64,000 bases of DNA from Actinospica sp035493475 (GTDB taxonomy: Bacteria; Actinomycetota; Actinomycetes; Streptomycetales; Catenulisporaceae): positions 62,001 through 126,000 of the forward strand of contig DATJIF010000040.1 of assembly GCA_035493475.1 (NCBI GenBank), in the 5' to 3' direction. The notes beneath the pieces were generated by a model, which was given only the letters and a program-made list of their open reading frames with translations, did no database searches and was not told the origin of the DNA. Positions 42,505-50,881 of the stretch are shown piece after piece (the stretch's first letter is position 1; every line of letters starts with the position of its first letter). The position numbers and the translations under genes are program-made.

Positions 42505-43779
42505 GTGACCAACCAGTACGACGAGTACGACGTCGTCGTGATCGGCGGCGGCCCGGCCGGATCGACCGCCGCGGCGCTGCTCGCGAAGGCCGGGCGCGAC
42601 GTCCTGGTCCTGGAGCGGGAGGCGTTCCCGCGCTACCACATCGGCGAGTCGCTCGTGCCGGGCGTGATGCCCGTGCTCGACGAACTCGGGCTGCTGCCGA
42701 CGATGGAGCAGACCTTCCTGCGCAAGTACGGCAGCACCCTGCGCTGGGGCGTGGAGCGCGAACTGTGGGCGATCCACTTCGGCGAGGCCGGTCCGTGGGA
42801 GTACGCCTATCAGGTCGAGCGCGCGGTGTTCGACCAGATGCTGCTCTCGTGCGCCCGCGAGCACGGCGCGTCGGTGATCGAACAGGCGTCGGTGACCGAG
42901 GCCGTCTTCGAGGACGGCCGGTGCGTCGGGGTGCGCTACCGGCGCGAGCGGCAGGGCGACACGCTCGAGGCGCGCGCCCGACTGGTGATCGACGCCTCCG
43001 GGCAGTCCAAGCTGCTCGCCCGCCGCGAGAACGCGATCGAGTGGCACGAGGACCTGCGCAACATCGCCGTCTGGACGTACTACAAGGGCGGGACACACCT
43101 GGACGGGATCGACAGCGGCAACATCCTGACCGAGTACCACGAGGACGGCTGGGTGTGGGTGATCCCGTTCAAGGACGGCACCCGCAGCGTCGGCTTCGTC
43201 GGGCCCAACGACCTGTTCGTCAAGTCCGGCCTGTCCCCGGTCGAGTACTTCGACAGCCGTCTGGAGGTCACCGCCGAGGCCAAGCGCCTGCTGGCCGGTG
43301 CCGAACGGATCGCCGAGCACCGGGTGTTCAAGGACTGGTCCTACGCCGCGACCCGTTTCGGCGGCCCGGGCTACCTCATGGTGGGCGACGCCGCCGCGTT
43401 CGTCGACCCGCTGTTCTCCACCGGTGTGATGCTGGCGATGAAGAGCGCCTCGGCCGCGGCACGCGCCGCGACCCAGATCCTCGACGACCCCGCGAGCGAA
43501 GCGGAGAAGCGCGAGCAGTACGAGGCGGCCTACCGCGACTTCTTCCAGACGGTCGTCTCCTTCGTGCGCTACTTCTACGACGCGCGCCGCCAGCGCACCG
43601 ACTACTGGACCCGGGCCCAGGAGCTGATCGACCCGGTCCGGGAACTCGAGGAGCGGGCCGACTTCGTCCGGCTGATCTCCGGGCTGAGCGGCGAGCTCGA
43701 GGTGATGACCCACCCCGGTCTGGCACCGGCCGACGACCAGAGCGCGGACGCGCCGCTCGCGTCCGCCGTACGGGAATGA
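42505..43779 (+). CDS. FAD-dependent halogenase (pyrrole/phenol type) within the red operon
   Basis: 424 residues from GTG 42505, with GAGGAG six bases before. VVVIGGGPAGSTAA is the FAD loop, HIGESLVPG the second flavin contact, Lys74 in RKYGSTLRWG the candidate catalytic lysine, and W216-V-W218-V-I220-P the halogenase WxWxI signature. GDAAAFVDPLFSTGV completes the FAD site. This pattern is that of PltA-like halogenases acting on carrier-bound pyrroles or on phenols. The classical red cluster has no halogenase; here it stands between redG and redX, where redF normally lies, and overlaps the redX start. A flavin reductase partner is not seen in the window. Confidence 0.85.
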   Translation: MTNQYDEYDVVVIGGGPAGSTAAALLAKAGRDVLVLEREAFPRYHIGESLVPGVMPVLDELGLLPTMEQTFLRKYGSTLRWGVERELWAIHFGEAGPWEYAYQVERAVFDQMLLSCAREHGASVIEQASVTEAVFEDGRCVGVRYRRERQGDTLEARARLVIDASGQSKLLARRENAIEWHEDLRNIAVWTYYKGGTHLDGIDSGNILTEYHEDGWVWVIPFKDGTRSVGFVGPNDLFVKSGLSPVEYFDSRLEVTAEAKRLLAGAERIAEHRVFKDWSYAATRFGGPGYLMVGDAAAFVDPLFSTGVMLAMKSASAAARAATQILDDPASEAEKREQYEAAYRDFFQTVVSFVRYFYDARRQRTDYWTRAQELIDPVRELEERADFVRLISGLSGELEVMTHPGLAPADDQSADAPLASAVRE

Positions 43780-46577
43780 CCGGCGCCGCCGACCAGCCGC
43801 CGGAGCCGATCGCGATCGTGGGCATCGGCGCGCTCTACCCGCGGGCCCGCGGAGTCGAGGCCTACTGGTCGCTGCTCAACGGCGGCGGCCAGGGTCTCGA
43901 GCCGCCCGGCGCGGCCCGCGACGACGTCCAGGCGTGTGGGCTGGACGACGTCGAGGTCGACGTTGCCTCCTTCGGCATCCCGCCGGCACAGGCACGGTCC
44001 ATGGCCCGGATGCAGCTGCTGATGCTCGCCGCCGCCCGCCAGTGCCTGCAGGACGCCGGGCGGCGCAGCCCCGAACAGGACGAGCGCACCGACGTGATCG
44101 TCGGGACCTGCTTCGGCCTGGACCGGCAGTACGCCAACGCCCTGCGTATCGAAGCCGCCCGGTACGGCCGGAACCTCTCCCGCGTCCTGGCGGCGCACGC
44201 CCCCGGCCCGGACACCGCCGACCCCGCGGCGGAACTGGCCGAGGTGCTGCGCGAACGACTCGGCGGATCACCGCACGACCGGGTCGGGGAGATGGCCAGC
44301 ACCATCCCGGCCCGCATCGCCGCGGCCTTCCGGTTGCGCGGGCGGACCCTGGCGCTGGAATCCGCCGACGCCACCTCATTCCTCGCCGTCTTCCACGCGC
44401 TGGCCACCTTGCGCGCTGGCCTGTCCGAGGCCGCGCTCGTGGTGTGCGGCCAGCGCGTGGAAGACCGGCTGCCGGGCCTCGCCCTGGCCGCCAAGGGCGT
44501 GGAGCCGGCACCGCCTCGCCCGTTCGCCGCCGACGGGCGAGGCTTCACGCTGGCTGAAGGCGTCAGCGCACTGCTGCTCAAAACCCTGTCGGCGGCGACC
44601 GCGGACGGCGACCGCGTCTACGCCCTGATCGACGAGTGCACCCTGGGTCTCGATCCGCGCCCCGGTGTACTGCGCTACAGCACTTCGGTCGAACGCCACC
44701 GCGATGTCATCGCCGCCGCCTATCGCAACGCACGCGTTCCCGGCGCATCAGTGCAGTACGTCGAGTGCACCGGCACCGGCCTGGCCCGGCATACCGCGAC
44801 GGAACTGCGGGCCCTAACCGAAGTCCTCGCTCCGACGCCCCGTGGCCCGATCCCCGCCGGGAGTGTGAAGGACCGCCTCGGCCACACCTTCGCCGACACC
44901 GGCCTGGCCGCGATCGCCAAAGTCGCGCTCGCCCTGCACCATCGACGACTACCACCGCACCAGGACACCGGGAGACTCCTGCCGGAACTGGCCGCCACAC
45001 CCTTCCGAATCGAGACCGCGGCACGGGAGTGGCCGGCCCCCGCGCCCGGATCACCGCGCAGGTCGGCGGTCAGCGGCGCCTCCGTGACCGGGGCCGTGTG
45101 CCACCTGATCCTGAGCGAGCACACCCCGCGCACCACGGCGACGGCTACGCGAGGCCCGCGAACCGGGCGCGACGGCATGGCCGAGCCGATCGCCGTGATC
45201 GCGCACGGCGCCCGATTCGCTGACATGCGCGGAACCGAACACGTGGCGCGGGCCCTGGCCGCGGGCCGGGACCGGTTCGCGCCGCTGCCCACCGGCGTCT
45301 TGGACCGAGACCTCTACTACCGGCCCGGCTCCCTGAGCACCGGGCACACCTACACCGAGCGCGGGGCGCCGCTCGAACCACCGACGGCCGTACCACGCGG
45401 GTTGCGGATCATCCCGGCCCGGTACCGAGCCATGGATCCGGCACAACGGCTCGCGCTCGAGGTCGCCGGCGAAATGCTCGGCCGGATCACTCCAGGATCG
45501 CTGGCCGTGAGCGGCCGAGGCCTGATCGCCATCGGCACCAGCCTGAGCCTGTACACCGAGCGAGACACCGCTGCCGCGCTCCGTCTGGAGGAGATCGAGG
45601 AAGCGGTCACAGGGCTCGAAGCCGTGGCGCACCTGGCCACGGACGAACTCGCTGCCGTGCTCAAGTTGGCGCGCGAGAGCGTAGAGACCACCCCCGGACC
45701 GCTGTCACCGCACCTGCTGGACGGATTCCTGGCCAGCGGCGTGGCCGCCGTGATCGCCCACGAATACCGTCTGGCGGCGGTCCCGGTCGCCGTCGAGGCG
45801 GCGTGCGCCTCCTCGCTCGCCGCGATCGACCTCGCGGTGCAGGCACTGCGCTCCGGTGCCGTCGACTTCGCGATCGCCGGGGGAGTGGAACTGCCGTGCA
45901 ACGCCCGCGACCTGGTGCTCTGCTCCGCGCTCGGCCTCCTGTCGCACTCGACGATCACCCCGTTCGACGCCGCCGCCGACGGCTTCACCGCGGGAGACGG
46001 CTGCGGACTGTTTCTCCTGCGCCGCCTGAGCGATGCCACCCGCGACGGCGACGAGATCCTCGGCGTGCTGCGCGCGGTCGGTGCCGCCAACGACGCCAAA
46101 TCACTGATCGCCCCCGACACCGACGGCCAGGTACGGGCCATCCGGCGCGCGTTCGACCAGGTCGAGTTCGACCCGGACACCGTCGGCTACCTGGAGGCGC
46201 ACGGTACCGGCACCACGGTCGGCGACCGGGTCGAGATCGCGGCCACCGCCAAGGTCTACGGTACCGCCGGCCGCCGCACACCGCTGGGGATCGGCACCGC
46301 CAAATCAGTGTTCGGTCACACCTTCGCCGCCGCCGGAAGCGCCGGCCTGATCAGCGCCCTGCACGCCGTACGCGAGGGCACCCAGCCTCCCGTCGCGAAC
46401 CTGCGCACCGTCAACCCCGCCCTGGACCTGGCCGCCATCCCCGCACGGCTGACCGACCGCGCGCTCGGCTGGGCCGCGCCGCCGGGCCGGCCGCGCCGCG
46501 CGGGCGTCAACTCCTTCGGCACCGGCGGAATCAACTACCACCTGCTGGTCGAAGAACACCGGAAGGAGCCCCGATGA
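43776..46577 (+). CDS. redX: RedX homologue: double ketosynthase, first domain lacking the active cysteine
   Basis: 933 residues from ATG 43776 (overlaps the halogenase stop). Two ketosynthase domains follow each other. In the first (about 10-450) the usual TACSSS site reads SADATS, with Asp198 in place of cysteine, so it is probably structural, like a chain-length-factor partner. In the second (about 470-925) Cys677 in AACASS, EAHGTGTTVGD and KSVFGHTFAAAG are complete. PigJ/RedX extends the pyrrolyl thioester with malonate held on RedN. Its stop overlaps the redW start. Confidence 0.9.
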   Translation: MTGAADQPPEPIAIVGIGALYPRARGVEAYWSLLNGGGQGLEPPGAARDDVQACGLDDVEVDVASFGIPPAQARSMARMQLLMLAAARQCLQDAGRRSPEQDERTDVIVGTCFGLDRQYANALRIEAARYGRNLSRVLAAHAPGPDTADPAAELAEVLRERLGGSPHDRVGEMASTIPARIAAAFRLRGRTLALESADATSFLAVFHALATLRAGLSEAALVVCGQRVEDRLPGLALAAKGVEPAPPRPFAADGRGFTLAEGVSALLLKTLSAATADGDRVYALIDECTLGLDPRPGVLRYSTSVERHRDVIAAAYRNARVPGASVQYVECTGTGLARHTATELRALTEVLAPTPRGPIPAGSVKDRLGHTFADTGLAAIAKVALALHHRRLPPHQDTGRLLPELAATPFRIETAAREWPAPAPGSPRRSAVSGASVTGAVCHLILSEHTPRTTATATRGPRTGRDGMAEPIAVIAHGARFADMRGTEHVARALAAGRDRFAPLPTGVLDRDLYYRPGSLSTGHTYTERGAPLEPPTAVPRGLRIIPARYRAMDPAQRLALEVAGEMLGRITPGSLAVSGRGLIAIGTSLSLYTERDTAAALRLEEIEEAVTGLEAVAHLATDELAAVLKLARESVETTPGPLSPHLLDGFLASGVAAVIAHEYRLAAVPVAVEAACASSLAAIDLAVQALRSGAVDFAIAGGVELPCNARDLVLCSALGLLSHSTITPFDAAADGFTAGDGCGLFLLRRLSDATRDGDEILGVLRAVGAANDAKSLIAPDTDGQVRAIRRAFDQVEFDPDTVGYLEAHGTGTTVGDRVEIAATAKVYGTAGRRTPLGIGTAKSVFGHTFAAAGSAGLISALHAVREGTQPPVANLRTVNPALDLAAIPARLTDRALGWAAPPGRPRRAGVNSFGTGGINYHLLVEEHRKEPR

Positions 46578-47740
46578 GGTTCGACCTCGACCCCGACCTC
46601 GCCCAGATGTGCGCGGCGGTCACCGACTTCGCCCGCGACAAACTCGCCGCCACAGCCGAATACGAACCCGGCGACTTCCGTCGCCGCTGGCGCATGGCCG
46701 CCGACCAGGGACTCGCCGCGATCACGATCCCGACGGACTACGGCGGCGGCGGACTGGACGCGTCGAGCGCCGCGGCCCTGATCGAGGCGCTGGGCTACGG
46801 CTGCCCCGATCTGGGACTCGTCTTCTCGCTCGCCGCCCACCAGTTCGCCTGCCTGACCGCGATCGCGCACTTCGGCACCGAAGCCCAACGCGAGCGCTGG
46901 CTGCCGCCGCTGTGCAGCGGCCGGCAGATCGCCGCGCACGCCATCACCGAGCCGAACTCGGGATCGGACGCGCTGAACCTCAGTCTGCGGGCCCGACGCG
47001 AGGGCGAGCACTACGTGCTGACCGGCACGAAGAGCTTCACGACCAACGCGCCGGTCGCCGATGTGTTCGTCGTCCAGGCGGCCACCTCGCCCGGCACCGG
47101 GTTCTTCGGCCTGAGCTCCTTCATCGTCGAATCAGGCACCCCGGGGCTGAGCGTCGGACGCCCGCACGGCAAGGTCGGATTGCGCGGCTCGCCGATGGCG
47201 GAGGTCTACCTCGATGAGTGCGTCGTGCCGGCCGGACAGCTGCTCGGGCCCGAGGGAGCCGGAGCCAGCGTGTTCAGCGACTCCATGGCCTGGGAGCGCA
47301 CCTGCCTGTTCGCGGCGTACCTCGGCGGCATGAAACGGATCCTGGAATCCACCATCGCCTATGCCCGCGAGCGCGAGCAGTTCGGGGCGCCGATCGGCGA
47401 GTTCCAGGCCGTCAGCCACCGCATCGTGGAGATGGTCCTGCGATACGAATCGGCCCGCCTCCTGCTCTACCGCGCCGCTTGGGAGCTCGACCGCGGGGTG
47501 CGCGACGAGATCGCGCCGGCGCTCGCGAAGCTGGCCGTGAGCGAATCAGCCGTACAGCTCGGTCTCGACGCCGTCCAGCTGCGCGGCGCGCTCGGCGTCC
47601 TGGACGGCGAAGCCGAACAGTTCCTGCGTGACGCCCTGCCGAGCCGGATCTTCTCCGGCACCAACGAGATCCAGAAGAACAACATCGCCCGCGCACTGGG
47701 ACTGGGCGCATCTCGCCCGGCTCGGCGCGGCAAGCCGTGA
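46574..47740 (+). CDS. redW: RedW homologue: L-prolyl-carrier-protein dehydrogenase (acyl-CoA dehydrogenase fold)
   Basis: 388 residues from ATG 46574 behind GGAAGGAG. AITEPNSGSD is the FAD/substrate block of the acyl-CoA dehydrogenase family; REREQFGAPIGEFQAV and FSGTNEIQKNNIAR are the other two conserved blocks. In this pathway the enzyme oxidises prolyl-S-carrier protein (RedO) to pyrrolyl-2-carboxyl by four electrons. The start overlaps redX, keeping the X-W order of S. coelicolor. An ordinary beta-oxidation enzyme is less likely given the context. Confidence 0.9.
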   Translation: MRFDLDPDLAQMCAAVTDFARDKLAATAEYEPGDFRRRWRMAADQGLAAITIPTDYGGGGLDASSAAALIEALGYGCPDLGLVFSLAAHQFACLTAIAHFGTEAQRERWLPPLCSGRQIAAHAITEPNSGSDALNLSLRARREGEHYVLTGTKSFTTNAPVADVFVVQAATSPGTGFFGLSSFIVESGTPGLSVGRPHGKVGLRGSPMAEVYLDECVVPAGQLLGPEGAGASVFSDSMAWERTCLFAAYLGGMKRILESTIAYAREREQFGAPIGEFQAVSHRIVEMVLRYESARLLLYRAAWELDRGVRDEIAPALAKLAVSESAVQLGLDAVQLRGALGVLDGEAEQFLRDALPSRIFSGTNEIQKNNIARALGLGASRPARRGKP

Positions 47741-47756
47741 ATCGAGGGGAGAGACC

Positions 47757-48101
47757 ATGGACATCGTCATCCACCGCATCAGCCTCAAGCCCGGCGTCAA
47801 GCCGGACGAGTTCGAAGCCTGGGTCACCGGGACGGACTACGCCGGATGCCCGAACCTGCCGAGCATCTTGAGCTTCAGCGTCCAGCGCGCCGTGGCGCCG
47901 GAGGACGCCCCGTGGCAGTACTTCGAGGTCATCGCGGTACGCAGCATCCAGGAGTTCGGCCGGGACATGAAGACCCAGACCTTCGCGCACCTGGCTGACG
48001 GATTCGGGCGCCTGGCCACCGTCGTCGAGGAGATCAGCGGGCAGCGGCTCGAGCCCGGCTACATCTCCCGCGCGATCGCGCGGAACTCCCGCGCGAGCTG
48101 A
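47757..48101 (+). CDS. redY: RedY-like small protein
   Basis: 114 residues from ATG 47757 behind GAGGGGAGAG. It has no membrane segment and reads as a small alpha/beta protein (VIHRISLKPGVKPDEFEAWV then YFEVIAVRSIQEF), similar in outline to ferredoxin-like dimeric barrel proteins. The place directly after redX and redW is that of redY, a conserved gene of prodiginine clusters whose job is not well known. The name rests on position and size rather than a motif. It ends the operon; a strong hairpin lies at 48238. Confidence 0.7.
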   Translation: MDIVIHRISLKPGVKPDEFEAWVTGTDYAGCPNLPSILSFSVQRAVAPEDAPWQYFEVIAVRSIQEFGRDMKTQTFAHLADGFGRLATVVEEISGQRLEPGYISRAIARNSRAS

Positions 48102-48237
48102 ACCGTATCGCGCTTTCGAATGCCGGCATCGTCGAGCGCGCTTCGGCATGCCATCTTCGACCACTGCATCGTTGTGGTGCGGAATTATGTGTGAACGTCG
48201 ACTTTCTGCATGGTAAACCGCTTGAAACGCGGAGGCT

Positions 48238-48264
48238 GGCGGGTGTGGCTGACCCACACCCGCC
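48238..48264 (+). terminator. Hairpin terminator after the redO-redY operon
   Basis: A perfect 11-bp stem (48238-48248 with 48254-48264) with a five-base loop, 137 bases after the redY stop. There is no T run. Confidence 0.65.
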
Positions 48265-48481
48265 GGCGCGTTGCGGGTGGGGTTCCCATGCTTGGAAAGG
48301 GTTGATCGTCACTGGCTTACTGCGGACAAGTGACGAATGGGTGTGACGTACGGTGCTTGTGTTGCCACGATGTCTCGGCCGAGAGGGCTGGTGGGCCAGG
48401 CTGGGTGTTGTTGGCAATTACCCTGCATAAGGCTTTGCCTACGATGCAAACTCATTGAACATTCAAGTGGGGCCGTGGCGC

Positions 48482-48510
48482 TTGACAACTTCCTTGCAGT
48501 GTGCAATGTT
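48482..48510 (+). promoter_or_regulatory. redD promoter with MarR-type box 6 in the spacer
   Basis: A consensus -35 TTGACA (48482-48487), a 17-base spacer and a -10-like AATGTT (48505-48510). The perfect palindrome TTGCA-GTG-TGCAA (48494-48506) fills the spacer and touches the -10. A repressor there would block RNA polymerase directly. The redD start is 118 bases further on. Confidence 0.75.
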
Positions 48511-48628
48511 TCGAGAGTTCCACTCGCCAAATGGTGCAACGGGGATTCGCGACGACACCATCCTGTTGATGCCTGCTGCCCATTTTCGGCCGTAAAGACC
48601 AACAAAGTCATCTTGGCCTAGGAGTGTC

Positions 48629-49447
48629 GTGGACATTGGCATACTCGGAAACGTCGTAGTCACGATAGGTGGGCACTGCGACGAAGTGCGGGCGAACAAG
48701 GTCCGTGCGATGCTCGGCGTTCTGGTGCTCGACGCCGGCCGTGTGATCTCGCACGTCGACCTGGCGGAGGAGCTGTGGGCCGATGCCGCGCCGCTCGGCA
48801 TCCGCAACGCGCTGCAGGCGCAGGCCAGCCGACTGCGACGGGTGCTCAAGCAGCCCGGGCAGGCGCACGGGGCGACTGCGCTGCGCTCGGTGAAGAACGG
48901 CTACGTGCTCGATGTTCCGCGCGCGGCCGTCGACGCGTACCGGTTCCTCGATCTGGCCGCGCAGGGGGCGTCGCTGGCGCCGCGGGATCCGGTCGGGGCG
49001 CTGCGCCTGCTCGACTCGGCGCTCGCGCTGTGGCGCGGTCCGGCGCTGCTGGACGCCGGTGACGGCATGCGCTGCCGAAGCGCCGCGGCCCAGCTCGACG
49101 AACGACGCATGGGCGTGTGGCAGGACCAGGCCGGCGCATGGATGGCCCTGGGCGACGACCGCCGTGCGATCGCCGCGCTGACGAGCATGGTGGCCCAGTA
49201 CCCCCTGCGCGAACCGTTCAGCGACCAGCTCATGCTCGCGCTCTACCGCGACGGCCGGCAAGGCGAGGCGCTCGACGCGTACCACCGGACGCGGCAGGTC
49301 CTCGACGAGGAGATGGGCGTGCTGCCCGGCGCCCCGCTGCAGCGCCGCTATGCGCAGATCCTCGCGCGCGACCCGGCTCTCGACTCCACGGCCGCGATCT
49401 GGTGCGGTCAGCCGGATGCCGATCAGATGGCCTGGTCGGCGGTCTAG
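48629..49447 (+). CDS. redD: RedD homologue: SARP-family pathway-specific activator
   Basis: 272 residues from GTG 48629 behind TAGGAG. The N-terminal OmpR-like winged helix (about 1-95, ILGNVVVTIGG, RANKVRAMLGVLVLDAG, NALQAQASRLRRVL) and the bacterial transcriptional activation domain (about 100-250, YRFLDLAAQG, LDSALALWRGPALLD, REPFSDQLMLALYRDGRQGEALDAY split here by motif) make up a minimal SARP without ATPase, as in RedD and ActII-ORF4. It should bind the GTCAG triplets at 24925, 49447 and 58366. No redZ homologue is present; a MarR-type box sits in its promoter instead. Confidence 0.9.
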   Translation: MDIGILGNVVVTIGGHCDEVRANKVRAMLGVLVLDAGRVISHVDLAEELWADAAPLGIRNALQAQASRLRRVLKQPGQAHGATALRSVKNGYVLDVPRAAVDAYRFLDLAAQGASLAPRDPVGALRLLDSALALWRGPALLDAGDGMRCRSAAAQLDERRMGVWQDQAGAWMALGDDRRAIAALTSMVAQYPLREPFSDQLMLALYRDGRQGEALDAYHRTRQVLDEEMGVLPGAPLQRRYAQILARDPALDSTAAIWCGQPDADQMAWSAV

Positions 49448-49487
49448 TCAGAGTTCGGTCAGCGGTCCGTCAGCGCTCGCTTGCATG
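49447..49487 (+). promoter_or_regulatory. SARP-type promoter of the redP operon
   Basis: GTCAG at 49447, 49458 and 49469, again exactly 11 bases apart, then 7 bases before a weak -10-like TTGCAT (49481-49486). It overlaps the end of redD by one base and lies 96 bases before redP. Confidence 0.8.
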
Positions 49488-49582
49488 CTGGTCAGGCACA
49501 GCCATCGCAACCCCTTCGAGCAAGCAGAGGCGGGCATGGTGACAGGCCACTGCATCAGTCCATCACTCCGCGGCGGTGCCGG

Positions 49583-50584
49583 ATGACCCGGGCGGCCGTC
49601 CTGGCCGGCCTCGGCGGCTTCCTGCCGCCGAGGGCCGTGTCCAACGACGACCTCGCCGCGTCGATGGACACCACCGACGCGTGGATCCGCTCACGGACCG
49701 GTATCACTCGCCGCTACTTCGCCGAGGCGGGCAGCACCACCTCCGATCTCGCGGTCGGAGCGGGCGAGCTCGCCTTGAAATCGAGCGGGCGGACCGCGGT
49801 GGACGCCTTGGTGCTGGCGACCACCACGCCCGATCGCCCCTGCCCGGCGACCGCGCCGGTGGTGGCCGACCGGCTGGGGCTGTCCGGAATCGCCGCCTAC
49901 GACGTGGCCGCGGTGTGCACCGGCTTCGTCTACGCGCTGGCCAACGCCGCCGGGCTGATCGCGGCCGGGATCGCCGAGCGGGTCCTGGTGATCGGGGCGG
50001 AGACCTTCTCCACCATCGTGAACCCGAACGACCGCTCGACCGCGGTGATCTTCGGGGACGGTGCCGGAGCGGTGGTGCTGCGCGCCGGGCAGGGCGACGA
50101 ACCCGGCGCGTTCGGCGCGTTCGACCTGGGCAGTGACGGCGCGGACGCCGACCTGATCACCGTTCGCGGCGGCGGGGCCGCCGAGCGTCTGTCCGGGGCG
50201 CCGGCGAACGAACAGGACCGCTACTTCAGCATGGCCGGCCGGGAGGTGTTCCGGCGCGCGGTCGAGCACATGGCCGAATCCACCCGGAGCGTGCTCGGCC
50301 GCGCAGGCTGGACCCCGGCGGACCTGGACTGGCTGGTGTGCCATCAGGCGAACCTGCGCATCGTGCTCAGCCTCGCCGGACAGCTCGGCCTGGACGCCGC
50401 ACGGGCGGTGACGAACATCGCGCAGGTCGGCAACACCTCCGCCGCCTCGATCCCGCTGGCGCTCGCCCACGCGCACGCCGCCGGCGTGTTCTCACCGGGC
50501 GACAAGCTTGCGCTCACCGCGTTCGGCGGCGGCCTGACCTGGGGCTCGACCACCCTGACCTGGCCCGACATCACCGTGCCGTGA
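49583..50584 (+). CDS. redP: RedP homologue: ketoacyl-ACP synthase III (FabH type)
   Basis: 333 residues from ATG 49583. The triad is complete: Cys112 in VAAVCTGF, His in CHQAN and Asn in GNTSAAS. DTTDAWIRSRTGI and FGDGAGAVVL are usual for FabH. RedP starts the fatty acid chain on RedQ by condensing acetyl-CoA with malonyl-RedQ, diverting carbon to the dodecanoyl unit used by RedL. It is first in a unit redP-redQ-redR followed by the redS, redT, redU and redV positions, and has its own SARP triplet. Confidence 0.9.
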   Translation: MTRAAVLAGLGGFLPPRAVSNDDLAASMDTTDAWIRSRTGITRRYFAEAGSTTSDLAVGAGELALKSSGRTAVDALVLATTTPDRPCPATAPVVADRLGLSGIAAYDVAAVCTGFVYALANAAGLIAAGIAERVLVIGAETFSTIVNPNDRSTAVIFGDGAGAVVLRAGQGDEPGAFGAFDLGSDGADADLITVRGGGAAERLSGAPANEQDRYFSMAGREVFRRAVEHMAESTRSVLGRAGWTPADLDWLVCHQANLRIVLSLAGQLGLDAARAVTNIAQVGNTSAASIPLALAHAHAAGVFSPGDKLALTAFGGGLTWGSTTLTWPDITVP

Positions 50585-50629
50585 CAGCGGCCACGGGCCG
50601 GGCACGACGACGACAAAGGAGAGACCTCG

Positions 50630-50881
50630 ATGAGCACGACCTATGACGCGCTGGTGGACCTGCTGGTCGACAAGTTCGAAGCCGACCGCGAGAGGATCCG
50701 CCCCGACGTGACCTTCGACGAGCTCGACATGGACTCGCTCTTCCTCGTCGAACTGCTGCTGGTCGCCCAGACCGAGTTCGGCGTCAAGATCGACGAGAAC
50801 GTCGCCACGCCCAGCGACACCGTCGGCCACGCGGCCGAGGCGATCCACGAGTTGATCGTCGCCGGGGCCGTGACCTCGTGA
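50630..50881 (+). CDS. redQ: RedQ homologue: acyl carrier protein
   Basis: 83 residues, a standard acyl carrier protein with the pantetheine site Ser36 in LDMDSLFLVELL and an acidic surface. It lies between the two ketosynthase genes, as in the known red cluster, and would carry the growing chain to dodecanoyl length. AAAGGAGAG precedes the ATG. Its stop overlaps the redR start by four bases (GTGA). Confidence 0.9.
   Translation: MSTTYDALVDLLVDKFEADRERIRPDVTFDELDMDSLFLVELLLVAQTEFGVKIDENVATPSDTVGHAAEAIHELIVAGAVTS

Larger units (their letters stand above)
48102..48628. other. Intergenic region between redY and redD
   Basis: 527 bases with a lower GC content than the genes around it and no convincing gene. 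It holds a hairpin terminator at 48238-48264, an imperfect TTTGC...GCAAA repeat near 48433-48450, and the redD promoter with a MarR-type box at 48482-48510. Confidence 0.6.

Noticed and set aside
41054..43096. 680-codon minus-strand frame opposite redG and the halogenase
   Set aside because: Arg/Ser/Pro-rich antisense shadow of two strongly supported genes.
46574..47740. Fatty-acid beta-oxidation acyl-CoA dehydrogenase
   Set aside because: Fold agrees, but coupling to redX and the redO/redM context make prolyl-carrier dehydrogenase much more likely.
48337..48621. 94-codon plus-strand frame between redY and redD
   Set aside because: It runs through the redD promoter and the palindrome, is Cys-rich with no domain and lacks a ribosome site.
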